The notes: generated from the letters alone by a model not told the origin. A DNA stretch of 64,000 bases from Sciurus carolinensis (GCF_902686445.1 NC_062224.1:54683156-54747155), one strand, 5' to 3'. Numbered from the stretch's first letter, positions 11,660 to 23,894 are shown. Made by a program: numbers and translations.

Positions 11660-13045
11660 AAAACTTCCATAGGGCAATTGGTTGAATCCATAGATGAGGG
11701 ACCCACAGATATGGATTATCAACTGCATGTAAGATTTTCAAACATAAATTATTGAGTATAAAAATGGCCAAATAGTCACTGATCATTGAAACTCAATGAT
11801 TTCTATGCAGCCGGGAGTGATGACAGAGTTGGGATTTTCTCCCAGTGGTACAAGTATCAGCTTATTTGACATATGCAGTAATGTATATGGCAGGCATAAA
11901 AAAATAGGAAAATACTTCTATGTGCCAAAAAAGTAAGAAGAAATAAGTTAGTATAAAGAAGATGGAAATAAAAATCAAATAACCCAGAAAATAAGGAGAG
12001 GAAAAAATTGAGAAAAACCAGAATCCTGGGAAAATTCATGGAAAAACACAGCATTCGTGGCAAAAGAAAAGAAGGAAGGAAATGTGTACTGCAGAAAGAC
12101 AAGACCACAAAGCAGTCTGGCACAATGAGAGGAGAAAGCAAGTCTAAGAGAAATGCAGTAAAGCCAGTGAAAAATGGGCTTATGAAAGAAAAACTATTGG
12201 AACAGATTAATTGGATAAGACTAGGAAAACCAGTGAGAGCCATTCAGATCAAGGATTAGAGGTAAAAGGGTTTTAAAAACAGTTATTAACATAATAAACT
12301 GCCTTAAATGTGGAAATTAAGGATTAAAAACTTAGTCAAATGTTCTTTTGGAAAATTGTTTTAAAAAAAGAAATGATCTGGAGTCCCACTGAGGACGTAT
12401 CAGGATGAGTTACTAAGTTAGGCTTAGTATTACCACACACAGTCACCATTTAATATTTGACTCTCTCAAGGTAAAAATCCCATCAGTTTTTAAATTTTAG
12501 CTTGATAATTGGAATGTATTTAGAATTTTGTGAATTAGTTTAGACTGTTTGCTTGTTTTTATGTAACCTTGTTGCCAGTGGTTTCAAAAGTTCTTGACTG
12601 CCAAAAGGAGAGGTCAGCACATTTTCCTTGGCTTCACCTTGCCTGAGTTTATCCCTCCTCATAGACAAAAATCTGGAATGGAGTCAAGCATGTCAGGTAT
12701 TTGCATCCCTTTGCTTTCTTCCTGCAATATTTAATTATTGGACTTAGTTCAATCACTCAATGAACTTACTGTAGCTGAGTTGTGCCCTTGGATGGCTGCT
12801 GCAAAGGCAGGGATTTGACACTATTTTTTACCTGATGTCAGCAAGTACTGTGACTAATGTAGATTCTTAGGAAGACATGCATTTCAGACCCTTTGTAGCT
12901 CTTTACCTAATTCCCACTCATCTTTCAAGCCGAAGGCTTTATATCAATTTATCCAGGAAGGTTTTTCTAAACCCCTGGGACTAAATTAGGACCACTGTTT
13001 TATGCTTCTTAAACAAACTGCTTTCTCGTAATGCACCTCATTCTT
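11660..13045. other. No gene seen; A-rich stretch 11.9-12.3 kb
   Basis: The 11.9-12.3 kb part is strongly purine-rich on the + strand, which produces a 128-codon frame on the minus strand and a lysine-rich 83-codon frame on the plus strand. Both are composition effects without domains. The rest is unassigned. Confidence 0.35.
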
Positions 13046-13051
13046 TATTTT

Positions 13052-13206
13052 TAAATTTTTTTTTTTGTATTGGGGATTGAACCCAGGGGTACTTAACCCC
13101 TGAATCACATCTCTAGCCCTTTTTATTTTATTTTTTTAATTTGGAGACAGAGTCTTGCTAAGTTGCTTAGGACCTCTCTAAGTTGCTAAGGGTGGCTTTG
13201 AACTGG
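13052..13206 (-). repeat. B1-ID composite SINE, truncated
   Basis: T-tract followed by 'tattggggattgaacccagg' and 'ctgaatcacatctctagccc', then the B1-like part ('ggagacagagtcttgctaag'). It stops at 'ggctttgaactgg', so the head is missing. Confidence 0.85.
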
Positions 13207-14125
13207 CTAACACCTTATTCTTATAATTACTTGCTCAGTGTGGAACTTCTCAGTCCATTTATAAGCCCAATTATAATATGCATAACAGATATTATGTGGC
13301 TAACGTATCTGCCTAGAAGATGGTCAGTTCTTAATAACTTTTGTCTTATTGTGTGAATTAGTAAATGGATGAATAAATATGTGAATAGATATGAAGAAAG
13401 ATTTGATAATGATACATACAGATTTATATCTATAAATGTATAGTCATAATGTCTATATATGTACATATATACACTATTGTATGAGTGTTGTATATGTAAG
13501 CATTTATTTATATTAAATTCATAGATATATATGTATTATGTACATTTTTAATGGATGTTATATCTAAGCATATCTTATTTCAGCTCCTCATAATTGATAT
13601 CCTACTTTCTAAGTTTGGTCTGACATCATGTCTAGTATGTTGTCTTCCAACCAGTACACTAAGGAAGAGAAGGCAGAACATTTAAATTCCAAAAACTCCT
13701 GAGGATCTTTCAGGTTGGTTCAAAGGATCAATTTACAAAAGACTTGGATAAAAACAGAATTTATTTGATGAAACTTCCTTGAACACGAGTGGGAAAAAAT
13801 TGACAGGATTGACAAGTGCTATTGTTATCACCTAAACCAGGCAATCAATTATATTTCCTGTAACTCAATTTTGGCAGATGCCAGAATTTTCAGTCACAAA
13901 AATAAAGTTCTGAATACCTAGTGGGAATTCTCAACTGGTTCCCTCCCTGCCTTGTGGAACCACATCCTTAGACCAGAATATAGAATCTTTGTCGGTATCC
14001 CTTGAATTCACCTCCCCCTTTTCAAATCAACCACATCAACACAATGTGTACTATTCCATTGCAGGGTCTTTGCAAGGGCTCTTTGTTCTTTGGAGAGAAA
14101 GTTGTGTTTGATTAGTGCGTGTTTC
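13207..14125. other. A+T-rich DNA with TA-rich runs, no gene seen
   Basis: About 13380-13560 is rich in ATA/TAT steps ('tatatatgtacatatataca'). I see no gene. Confidence 0.35.
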
Positions 14126-14215
14126 ATGCATGTGTTGAAATATCACACTGAAACCCATTAATATGTTCAATTAATACATGTTAATCAAAAATGAATAAAA
14201 ATAATTTTTAAAAAG
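14126..14215 (+). repeat. Old L1 3'-terminal relic
   Basis: 'atgtgttgaaatatcacact' followed by 'gaaacccattaatatgttca' and an AATAAAA-rich end matches the terminal signature of older mammalian L1 3' UTRs. The same signature recurs at about 57.4 kb. Confidence 0.6.
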
Positions 14216-14309
14216 GGTTCTTCATGCAATACCCTGATCTCCAGAGAAACTCATACTAATCTTTTAAGATCTACACTGAAGTAGGTACTGAAGAAAAGTC
14301 CACTCTGGG

Positions 14310-14729
14310 TGTTATGGTTTAGATGTCATAACACATAACACAAAAGCTCACATGTGAGACAATGCAATGTTTGGAGGAGAAATGATTGGGTTGTAGCCTT
14401 AACCCAATCAATGAATGAATTCCTGATGGGATTAAGTGAGTGGTAACTTGAGGAGGCAGGTGGGGTGCGCTGGAGGAAGTTGTTCATTGAGGGCGTGGCT
14501 ATGGGGTATATATTTTGTATCTGGAGTGTGAAGTCTCTCTCTCTGCTTCCTGATCTTCATGTGAGCTGGTTACCTCTGCCACACTCTTCCATCATGATGT
14601 TCTGCCTCACCTCAAATCCTGAGGAATGGAGTTGGCCTCTGAAACTGTGACCCTCAAATAAACTTTTCTTCCTCTACAATTGTTCTGGTGGGACTTTTAG
14701 TCGTAGCAGTGAAAAACCTGGTTAAAACA
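14310..14729 (+). mobile_element. MaLR-type solo LTR, near complete
   Basis: Begins 'tgttatggtttagatgtcat' and ends 'cctggttaaaaca', giving TG...CA ends over about 420 bp. Inside are 'ctaacc'-like repeats of the family ('ccttaacccaatcaatgaat'), a TATA-like 'ggggtatatattttgtat', 'ctctctgcttcctgatcttc' and the polyadenylation region 'ctcaaataaacttttcttcc'. No internal MaLR region lies alongside, so it is a solo LTR. A 61-codon open frame inside is incidental. Confidence 0.88.
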
Positions 14730-14734
14730 CTAGC

Positions 14735-16050
14735 ATTATTAGAAAGGGGCAGTTTTAAATTGGTTTACAAAGCACGTGACACATTATCAGAGAAGACAAG
14801 GCACTTCAGATGAATTATCAATAAAGAATTAACAAGTACCATGAAGAAAGAGGGGAAAGATTGTAGCAGGAAGGACAAAGTGAATGCTCAATTAAAAAGA
14901 ATTCTAGCTTAGTAGCCCAGCTTTCTAACAAACATACAAACTGAAAATAAAACTAAAACTGTTCTGGCATGACAGACCTTAAAGATGAATCCTTCTTGGC
15001 ACTCTGAACACTGCTTGGTAAAGTCTTGGGGAGCTTAGTGCTATAACGGATGAATGTGGGATAACAAGAATCCATTCCTTGTTTCCTGGAAGATCAATGA
15101 CAACTTTCCAGGAAGAAAATAATGAATAGTAACAACAATGAATCAGAACGTACATATGAATTTCTGGATTTAAATCTAAACCTTCAAATCACCACATAGC
15201 AATATCTGAGACCAGGTATGTGATACCTACACACCGTCCTTTCTCTCTCTGGACTATTGCACAAAAATCTGGTTTCATGTCCTTTGTGGATCCTGAAACC
15301 TGAGTCAAGGCCAGTGCTGTGGAGTGAAAATTTTTTGTCAAAGTCTGAGAGAGAATGACAGCCAACAGGAACGGGTGTAAGTTGTCACATATCTAGTGGC
15401 AAATTCAGGTCATCATCTATCTAGCAGCAGATTTCCCATCTCCAAGGCTAGAATGAATTGTGTTCACAGGATTAGAAAACCCACTGAGTGAATCAATTAA
15501 TGCGGTTTCCAGGGGGAAGAATCTTTCTGGGAGAGGGGACTGCTTCTTTATTTTTTTCAGAGTTTTGTTTGTTTTAAAATCTTTGAACAGACATACAAAA
15601 AAACCCCATGTATCTTCCCTTGATGGTGTCCTGAATAAAATCAAAAAAAGACAGAGATGATTTTATAAGGCAAAAATCTCCATTCCATTCCTTCCCAGAC
15701 AGGCTTTCTAAAAACATTGATCATGAAGGCACCAGCCTTAGTTTGCTGAACTTCAGGATTTAAAATAAACAACTATCAGTCTCCTCTCTGTCTCCCTTTT
15801 GTCCTTCCTACTGAGGAAATTTAAAGAGCACATTCTTTTCCACTAAACCAGAAGCAACAGAATGCAGAAATTCTACTCACAGTTTTAAAATAAATTACTG
15901 GATACAAAACTAACAATAACAGTGCCTTTGCTTAGTCAACCAACAAATGTTTTACACAATTAAAATGTAGGCACAGCCAAATCCCGGATTTAAAAGAAAT
16001 AATATTTAGATGCTATTAGAATTTCCATTTTATGAAGTACATCCAATATA
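14735..16050. other. Unique DNA, no gene seen
   Basis: Overlapping sense and antisense frames at 15417-15660 (66-75 codons) have no domain. No clear repeat. Confidence 0.35.
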
Positions 16051-16052
16051 TG

Positions 16053-16720
16053 CACTGTTATCTTCGGCAAATGAAGTTTTTCTCAGCAGCCTTTGATACA
16101 TATCTGTGTAGTCAGAATCTTAATATTTTAATCCTCATTTCACTCTGAAGTCTTGCCTCCCATCTTTCTTTTTTTTTTCTTTTTTTTATTGTAAACAAAT
16201 GGGATACATGTTGTTTCTCTGTTTGTACATGGCGTAAAGGCATACCATTTGTGTAATCATAAATTTACATAGGGTAATGTTGTTTGATTCATTCTGTTAT
16301 TTTTTTCCTTCCCCCCCACCCCTCCCACCCCTCTTTTCCCTCTATACAGTCTTTCCTTCCTCCATTTTTGCCCCCCTCCCTAACCCTAACTCTAACCCTA
16401 ACACTAACCCCTCCCACCCCCCATTATGTGTCATCATCCACTTATTAGCGATATCATTTGTCCTTTGGTTTTTTGAGATTGGCTTATCTCACTTAGCATG
16501 ATATTCTCCAATTTCATCCATTTGCCTGCAAATGCCATAATTTTATCATTCTTTATGACTGAGTAATACTCCATTGTATATATATACCACAGTTTCTTTA
16601 TCCATTCATCAATGGAAGGACATCTAGGTTGGTTCCACAATCTGGCTATTATGAACCCACCTTTCTTTCTTTGTATTCTTCTTCTTCTTCTTTTTTTTTT
16701 TTTTTTTTTTTGGTACTGGG
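16053..16720 (+). repeat. Local direct duplication, copy 1 (interrupted by L1)
   Basis: The block beginning 'tgttatcttcggcaaatgaa' recurs at 17908-18086 with a few substitutions, including 'tttttctcagcagcctttga', 'catatctgtgtagtca', 'tcatttcactctgaagtctt' and the pyrimidine-rich end with 'cttcttcttc' and 'ggtactgggg'. In this copy the homology is split at 16171/16656 by an L1 3' fragment. Confidence 0.88.
16172..16655 (-). mobile_element. 5'-truncated L1 3' end (minus strand)
   Basis: T-tract, then the reverse complement of the L1 3' terminus ('attgtaaacaaatgggatac'), the 3' UTR with a CCCTAA-like block at 16381-16410, and the last codons of ORF2 (minus frame 16434-16640). It is bracketed by 'cccatctttcttt' (16159-16171) and 'cccacctttcttt' (16656-16668), a 13-bp target duplication with one mismatch. 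The uninterrupted second copy of the host block at 17.9-18.1 kb has the unfilled site. Confidence 0.92.
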
Positions 16721-16892
16721 GATTGAACCCAGGGGTACTTAATCACTGAGCCCTTTGTATTTTGAGACAGGGCCTTACTAGGTTGCTCAGGGCCTCCCTT
16801 GGTTGCTGAGGCTGACTTTCCAACTTGTAATCTTCCTGCCTGAGCCTTCCAAGCAGCTGAGATTACAAATGTGAGTACCAGGCACCTGGCTT
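16683..16892 (-). repeat. B1-ID composite SINE, full length
   Basis: T-tract, 'ggtactggggattgaaccca', 'aatcactgagccctttgtat', the B1-like part ('gagacagggccttactaggt') and the head ('gctgagattacaaatgtgag', 'taccaggcacctggct'). The duplicated copy at 18.08 kb keeps only the first few bases of the SINE after the T-tract. Confidence 0.88.
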
Positions 16893-17204
16893 TTATTTGA
16901 TTCTTAATCCGATTCATCAGCACTACACAATGGCTACCTCCTTGGTTTGCATCCAGCCTGGATGTCAAGATTCTTCATTTTCTATTCCCCATGACAGCTT
17001 CCCTCCTTCCCTCCAGAACCCTCACCTTCCTGTCCCCACACCAGTCCCTATTCACAGAACCAGGACATACCGATTCTTGTTCATCCTCCCTGGACTACCA
17101 ATTCTATGAGGCTCTATTGTGCACTGTTGTCACTCAGAAACCTTCCCTAAGAAAAAGGTGCTTCCAATTGCTTCTTCTTACTTATCTTACAGTTGTAGTT
17201 CTAT

Positions 17205-17285
17205 TTTTTGGCAGCGCTGAGGATCAAATTCAGGACCTCATGCATAGTAGAAAACACTGCACCACTGAGCTAGAACCCCAGGTCC
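17205..17285 (-). repeat. ID-type SINE
   Basis: 'gctgaggatcaaattcagga', 'cctcatgcatagtagaaaac' and 'ccactgagctagaaccccag' are the reverse complement of the tRNA-Ala-derived ID element with its B and A boxes. Confidence 0.8.
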
Positions 17286-17385
17286 CTTGCAATTGTTAAC
17301 TATCCTTTTCTCTTATATTTTACTCAACACTTATGAACACTTTTTCTCTCATACAGTTATCTTAATAACTTATTAATTAAGAATT

Positions 17386-17474
17386 ATTATTTTTCCCCCA
17401 ATGTGAGGAATCAAACCCAGGGCCTCAAGCATGCTAGGCCAAGTTCTACCTATGAGCTACATTCCCAGCCCCCT
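17386..17474 (-). repeat. ID-type SINE
   Basis: 'tgaggaatcaaacccagggc', 'ctcaagcatgctaggccaag' and 'tatgagctacattcccagcc' match the reverse complement of an ID element. It lies 100 bp from another copy in the same orientation. Confidence 0.82.
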
Positions 17475-17907
17475 ATTCTTACATGTTTGTGACCTTAATA
17501 AGATTTTAAGGATTTATATTGATTTTAAAATAGCTTTATTTCCTAATTATATAGTGTACATTCTAAATATAAATTGCTTGATTAATTTTTTGTTCATTGG
17601 AGGTCTATAAACTTTTATATATCATGTTTCTAAGCTTTACTTCACAGCAACATAAAACATTACAGACTGATTTTTCTTGTCTCTCTTTTCCTAACATTCA
17701 CTAAACCAAGATTCACTAAGATAAATCAGGGGGAAGGGAAGAATAGAAGTTCAGTGGATTAGACAAGGGGGAAAGAAGGAACAGGAATAGGAAAGACAAT
17801 AGAAGGAATCAGACATAACTTTCCTATCTTCATGTATGAATACACGACCAGTGTAATTCCACATCATGTTCAACCAAAAGAATGGGATCTGATTAGAATA
17901 CCTCCTT

Positions 17908-18086
17908 GTTATCTTCAGCAAATGAAGTTTTTCTCAGCAGCCTTTGATACATATCTGTGTAGTCAGGTTCTCAAGATTTTAATCCTCATTTCACTCTGAA
18001 GTCTTGCCTCCCACCTTTCTTTCTTTGTATCCTTCTTCTTCTTCTTCTTTTTTTTTTTTTTCTTTCCTTTTTGGTACTGGGGATTA
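17908..18086 (+). repeat. Local direct duplication, copy 2 (no L1)
   Basis: Matches 16053-16171 joined to 16669-16727 without the intervening L1. The homology ends inside the first bases of the SINE ('ggtactggggatt'), where unrelated sequence starts. Confidence 0.87.
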
Positions 18087-18089
18087 TAC

Positions 18090-19640
18090 TCCATGTATGC
18101 ATAATATGTTAAATCATAGTCTACTGTCACGTGCATCTAGAAAGAACAAATAATACAAAAAAGATAAATCAGTAGAAAAATGACCAAAACAATGCAAAAT
18201 AGGAATATTGAAAAGGAGATGAACTCTCATGTTTGATGTCCCAGGATAATTTAATTCATAACTGTTGAGATATAACAACAAATCTTAGTCACTGGGCCAT
18301 CTCCCATGCTCTCATCCTCTGGAGTACAGTCCCTCCTCCAATAGCTCTAAAGTAGTTTCTATGGTTACTTACTCTCACTGTACTCCCTTCTGCTGCCATG
18401 TTCCCCTCTTCTAAGGCCTGTCCTTCTCTTTCATGACCCCCTGGATCTGGAGATTTAAGCTGCCCATGGTGCTCTTTGCTTCTGTTCTGGGCCTCTATAT
18501 CCCACAATCTCTGCTTCCTCCCAGACAAAAGGCAGATACAAGGGCCTTTGAGGGACTGTTTTCATTGCAGGAATGAAAGAAAATCAGTGAGTTAAACACA
18601 GCCAACATTGCTAATTTTGTTCAAGGAGAAACTACTGAATCTAGATTTTTCAAAATATTTCTGGGTAACTTAGATGTCAAATAATTGTGCCAACATCAGC
18701 TTAACTTTAGCTGGGAGGCACAACATGATTTTGCATACAGAAAGAGCTTATCTAGAAGCAAGTGTCACTGCCCTTCAAATCCTACTAGTTTGTCTAACCA
18801 TTCACAGTCTACAAATTCATTCATGTGTCAGTATCATCTTGAAGTCTTCATGATTTTCCCATCCTCCCTACTAGTTTGTTAGTTCTTCTGAAGAATTAAA
18901 GGAAGGTACAATATCTTCTCTAGAAAAATTCTCACTCACATGCTCTTTCTGGATCTCCAACCCACAATGGACCTCTCTATGAGCTGCTGTTTAACCATAT
19001 CTCTGCCCTTGTACCTTGTCTTATTTTTTTTTTCCAGCTCCCAGTTTCTGCATCCAAACCTTTTCCAGGAAACTTTCAGATCAAATAAAATGATCACTTA
19101 CTTTCATATAATCTCATCCTCTGTCAATAAGCGCTAGCTTTTCAACAGTTTTTATTCCTTAAGTTGTTCAATTGCTTAGATAAAATGTAATCACAACACT
19201 TACTATTTTGGCTTAGTGTCCCATTCATGAGTTTTTTGGGGAGCTCATCTGTTTCAGTGTTAGTTCCTTGTCTTAGGTTAGGCACAGCTCCATAGCAGGA
19301 AATGATACAGTAACAGATCTTGAGAAACTGATTATTAGGGCCATACATAGGGTACTTTTATATGAGTATCTATTACCTTAGTATCTATTGAATGTGACTA
19401 GGCTCATTTTTATTTGCACTGTATAGTATTTTAAGAAATCATCCTGGACAGATGTAGACTCAATTCTCCTTTGAGTAAATAGAGGATGATATGATCAGAA
19501 TAATGATAGACTTTATTAAAGTTTTGTTTTTATTAAAGTAAAACTACAAACAACAGTAACCAAAATATAGCCATGGATCTTACCTCTCAGAATATGGGAA
19601 GCATATTTCCAGAGGGTGAAAAAAAGAAAAATCCTTTTAA
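18090..19640. other. Unique DNA, no gene seen
   Basis: No repeat I can name. The small open frames are featureless. Confidence 0.35.
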
Positions 19641-20400
19641 GGGACTAGTGCTGTGTGTTCTCTGAGCACATTGTTTTCTTATGACACAAGCAAGCCTGAC
19701 AGAGACCTAGGCCTTCATCTTGTTTTGTATCCTCATTGTCTAAAGCAAAAGACTGAAGGGAAAATGAAGAGAATGACAGGGGCCGGGTGCTCTCAGAGTC
19801 CTCTGCTTTCTGTCTTCAAGGCTCGCAGTGAAATAGCTTTCCCCAACTCCTTTGTAAACAAAGTTATTTACTTCTTGTTCACCTTTCAACATGTAAACTT
19901 TCTTCCAAGTTTTCCTCTGCCTGCTATCTTACTCACTCCTCTCTCTGAAGCTGGCTATAAAAAAAGATTTTGCCTCTCAGTTTTGGGCTGGAGTTACATC
20001 AATTCCAAGCACAGCAGGCAGGCTCCAAGCCTGTCTATGTCCAAAGGGAGGCTGTCAGAAGCAAGGCTGTCTCTGAGTAGGAGACCAGTGCACAAGAGGA
20101 AGCCACATATTTCAGACCCGGAGAGGGAAGAGAGTTGGCTCCACAAAGATGGTGACAAGATTCCACAGCCTTCTAAACAACACCCAGCTGGAGCCGGGCA
20201 GAGATTGCACCCTGTTGCTTGGAGATGACACTTTGCACATTCTGGCTGGACTTTGGTTCTCCTGTTCTGTAGACAGTGAAGCCAATGATTAATGGTGGGA
20301 CCCAGGGATTTGAAAGTTGTGCAAGTGCTCTTTGGTCTCCAGGGAAACTGGTGCCAATTCAATTAAATCCATCATGTGATATTGAGCCTCTATTAGACGC
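19641..20400. other. Less A+T-rich island with the longest non-repeat open frame; coding status doubtful
   Basis: A plus frame at 19653-20228 is open for 191 codons, but begins at GTG; from its first in-frame ATG (about 19763) it is about 155 codons. A minus frame at 19994-20362 is open for 122 codons across the same bases. I recognise no domain, signal peptide or repeat in either, and see no splice pattern or poly(A) signal that supports an exon. The higher G+C lowers stop-codon density, so chance is a sufficient explanation. Confidence 0.25.
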
Positions 20401-20789
20401 GTGTAACTGAGCTCGGTATTTGGGAAAGGAAAGAAGCAAATGACATCATCTGACTTTCAGCGTTGCTGTTCAGATTAGAGATCATACATTTAAATTCCAT
20501 GATATGCAACATACACTTCATAAAAGAAGTTTTAAGAATCTGAATGGCATATATGTCAAAGAGTGAACAAACTCCCTAGATGTAGGTGAAAATATCCTCA
20601 TGTATCCTATAAAATATGTAGGTAGGAAAAAGGATAAAAAGGTATAAAATAAATTTCTCTTGAAAACATGGAGGGTTTTAATGGCATGTACCTTTTAAAA
20701 AATCATTCCAGATAACCCAATGGGCTGATAACAGGCAAGTAGAGAAGCAGTAATGAAAGCGTTGCTTGCAGCTAATTGGAATAATTGGA

Positions 20790-20935
20790 ATCCTAGACTT
20801 TGGAGTTAAGTAGAATTGGCTTCCAGATTATGTCCAATTACTTCACCTCCCTGGGGCTCAGTTTCTTTATCTGTGAAAGAAGAAATAGTATCTTAAAATG
20901 CTGTAGTAACAATCAAATGAAATAAAGGTTGCCAG
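20790..20935 (+). repeat. MIR-like SINE relic
   Basis: 'tagactttggagttaagtag', 'ccaattacttcacctccctg', 'gggctcagtttctttatctg' and 'tgctgtagtaacaatcaaat' follow the MIR order. Confidence 0.75.
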
Positions 20936-21029
20936 AGTAGCATACTGCGATTATTCTGGCAGTAACAATTCAGGGGTGAGCCAGAGGGGAGAGCAGGAGG
21001 CCAGTTAAGATGCACTAAATATGGAAATA

Positions 21030-21175
21030 GAGGCTTACGTTCAAGATCTCACTATGTCACCTGTCCATTGGGTGATGTTTAGCAATTCATGTCACCTCTC
21101 TGGGAATCAATTTCCCTTTTTGCAAAATATAGGATTAGATCACATGATAGCATCTTTTTAAGCTTCAACATTCTG
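21030..21175 (+). repeat. MIR-like SINE relic
   Basis: 'aatagaggcttacgttcaag', 'ttagcaattcatgtcacctc', 'tctgggaatcaatttccctt' and 'gcaaaatataggattagatc' match the MIR core order. It lies just downstream of another MIR in the same orientation. Confidence 0.65.
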
Positions 21176-21179
21176 TGAT

Positions 21180-23390
21180 TCTTCACATTGATGTCACCAT
21201 TCCTGGAATTTTCTCTTTGAGCTAGGTGTAGATGTACTCACTGGAAAAATCACTGGAAAGCTTAAGAAATTGCAAAACTCCATTCATTCCTTGATTCTCA
21301 TGAGGGTTTATCCCTATTTTCCAGATTAGGAAAGACTAAGACGACAGCCTTTCCTAATCTCCTCACATTCTGTTGTGTGACAAGGCAAGTATTATTATTA
21401 TTTTATTCTGCATGTTATTAAGTAGTTGCCAAATTCAACTTGGCATTAAAAGTAAACAAGGAAAGAAAAAAAGAGCTTCAGAAACGCACATTGCTTTGGG
21501 ATGTAAGACTTTTATGCAAATGTAAAGCATTAATACACTGAAAAACTTAAAACCCTTCATTCCTGGGTGAGAAAGAAGCTTATTTTTAGATGCTCAATTC
21601 ACTGTTTACTTAATAAGAATTAATAGCTGTGAGATAGGTTCATTAATCCTTCCCTTTCTGTATAACAGTACAAAACTAGGTGCCAACTTTGAAACAGTTT
21701 TCTCCAGATTTTGGTAGTAAACAAGGATAGAATTAGCTTTTCCATCACCTTGTTGTGGAGAGATGACTTCTGTTTAATAGCCCCAAGGTAAAACTAATTA
21801 TGGAGGATGAGGGTCCCAAGATCTGTGGTCCTACCAGTTACCATGATAACCACATACAGTTTTCTCTTCCTCCCCATCAACTCTGAAAAATTTATGCTGC
21901 CAAATTAACCCCCAGACACATTGGAGCAGCTTGCTTTCCCAAAGGTAGGTGAATACAAAATCCACAAATCTGAAGGAAAGCAAAGTTTTTTCCCTGGGTA
22001 CATAGGAAGAATGAAGTAGAAATTAAGTTGAGAAAAAACAGGAAATTTTGTACACCCTCTGAGACCCTTCCCCAGAAGATTGAAGCTCATCATTAACTCC
22101 TGCAGCTGGACATAGTGTGTGTATGTTGAGGAAGGATGGGGGAAAATGTGCATAAACTCTGGAAATTGGGTTTGGATTTAAATAATTATGAAATAAAATT
22201 GTACCTCATGGGAATTCATAATAATGAATTGGTGCTCCCACATAGATAATTTTTTAAAATAACATTCATTACTACATATAACTGCTTTAAAATTAATGTA
22301 TATTCACTATGGAAAGTTTGGGTAAAATCGAAAAGAAAAAAAAAAAAAAAGACACTGGGTAATCCCACTCTTCAAAATAACATTTCATTGGTGGACTTCT
22401 GGTATGGTATATGCATATATTTCAGATATATTTCAGTTAGATAATACACAAAATGTATACCTTTAATATGGATTGAAATTTACATTATAATTTTTATCTA
22501 TTTGGTATTCTACCATAACAAATGTATTAAGAAATTATGAATATTTACCCGAACACCAAATATTCTACCATAAGATGGTCATCTTTTTCCATAAATGCAA
22601 CCACAATAAATACTTTTGTATTTTCAAGTCACAAGATATGTCACAACTACCCAACTGTGCTGTTGTTAGGATAAAACAACCAAAGAAAATAAATGGGTTG
22701 CATGAGTTATTTCATTTCAATAGAATATTATCTATGAAAACAGGCAGTAGTAGGCTGGATTTGATCCCTTTACTAGGACATTATTTTAAATGAAAGCATA
22801 ATGTTTTATTCTGTGGATGTACTCAAATTAAAAGGGAAAAAAACCTATAACCATCTATTACTGATCTTTTCAGTAAAATAGTCACATGTATTTTTATAAG
22901 CAAATATTTTTGTGTGTCTACAAATTTCTGAGAAAGGAAATCAAGAGTTTTGGGGACAGGTCTCTGCCAAACTCTTATGATACTCACTGAAAGAATATTC
23001 TTTAGAAAGATTATGGCATCCTCCTATCAGAAGAGAGAACAGTTGTGTAGATGCCTACCAGTGACAGAATGTAGAACGTTTGATGTCAGGAAAAGGCTCA
23101 ATATGGTCAGACCCTAGAATTCAAGGACAGAAATGACAAATAAAATTTACCTGCTGTCAGTTTTGCTGCAAATATTTATTTGTGACTACCTTTTCCCATA
23201 CAGGAAACTTGAAATTTTTATTTAGCCAAATTCATCCATCTTTTCTTTCACTGATAGATGTTAACAAAGTTTTCAAGTGTCCAATATTTTAAAATATTCT
23301 TATATTTCCTTTAAAAGCTCTTCAGTTTTCTTTGTGTAGTAAAGACTTGAAAACATCTTCAACTTACTGTGTGGTTAATGTTTAAGTCAA
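21180..23390. other. Mostly unique DNA; possible old LINE remnant near 22.25-22.5 kb
   Basis: An A-run at about 22335-22351 and 'gacactgggtaatcccactc' resemble a diverged LINE 3' UTR, but I cannot place it. No coding region is supported. Confidence 0.3.
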
Positions 23391-23397
23391 ACACTTC

Positions 23398-23495
23398 TGT
23401 TTCTTCTTGTTATTTTTTCCTCCTTTCTTCCTTCTCTATTTCCCCCTTTCCTCCCTTTCTTATTCTTTCTCTTTTCTTTCTTTACTTCCTCTGAT
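23398..23495 (+). repeat. Polypyrimidine tract
   Basis: About 95 bases almost purely C and T, with blocks such as 'ttcctcctttcttccttctc' and 'ccccctttcctccctttctt'. Such tracts can form triplex DNA if they have mirror symmetry; here symmetry is only partial. Confidence 0.7.
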
Positions 23496-23574
23496 AGTCA
23501 ATTATTATGCAAACAATTACTGAATAAACCTTAACTTTTCTATTACCAAGAAATGCCATTTACTAAACACCACT

Positions 23575-23890
23575 TGTCATTTCCAAAATCCATGTATTGA
23601 AACCTATCCCCTATGGTAATGGTATTAGGAGGTAGGCCTTTGGAAGTAGATTAAGAGCATGAGGTCTCTGCTCTCATGAATGGGGTTAATGCCCTAATAA
23701 AAGAGGCTGAGGGTTGTTTGCATCTTGCACAATGTGAGGATGCAGCAAGAAATTGCTGTCTGAGGACTAGACACTAAATCTGCTGGGGCCTTGATCCTGG
23801 ACTTCTAAGCTATGAGAGATAAATACCTATTGTGTACAAATTATCCAGGGTGTGGTGTTTTGTTGTAGAAGGCTTGGACAAACTAAAACA
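23575..23890 (+). mobile_element. MaLR/MLT1-like solo LTR
   Basis: Ordered landmarks: 'aatggtattaggaggtaggc', 'ctctcatgaatggggttaat', 'gccctaataaaagaggctga', 'caatgtgaggatgcagcaag', 'ctgctggggccttgatcctg' and 'gagagataaatacctattgt'. It ends 'ggacaaactaaaaca'. Divergence is higher than for the LTR at 14.3 kb. Confidence 0.75.
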
Positions 23891-23894
23891 CTCT

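Noticed and set aside
11857..12259. 128-codon minus frame and lysine-rich plus frame
   Set aside because: Both are consequences of a purine-rich strand; phenylalanine/leucine and lysine bias explains them.
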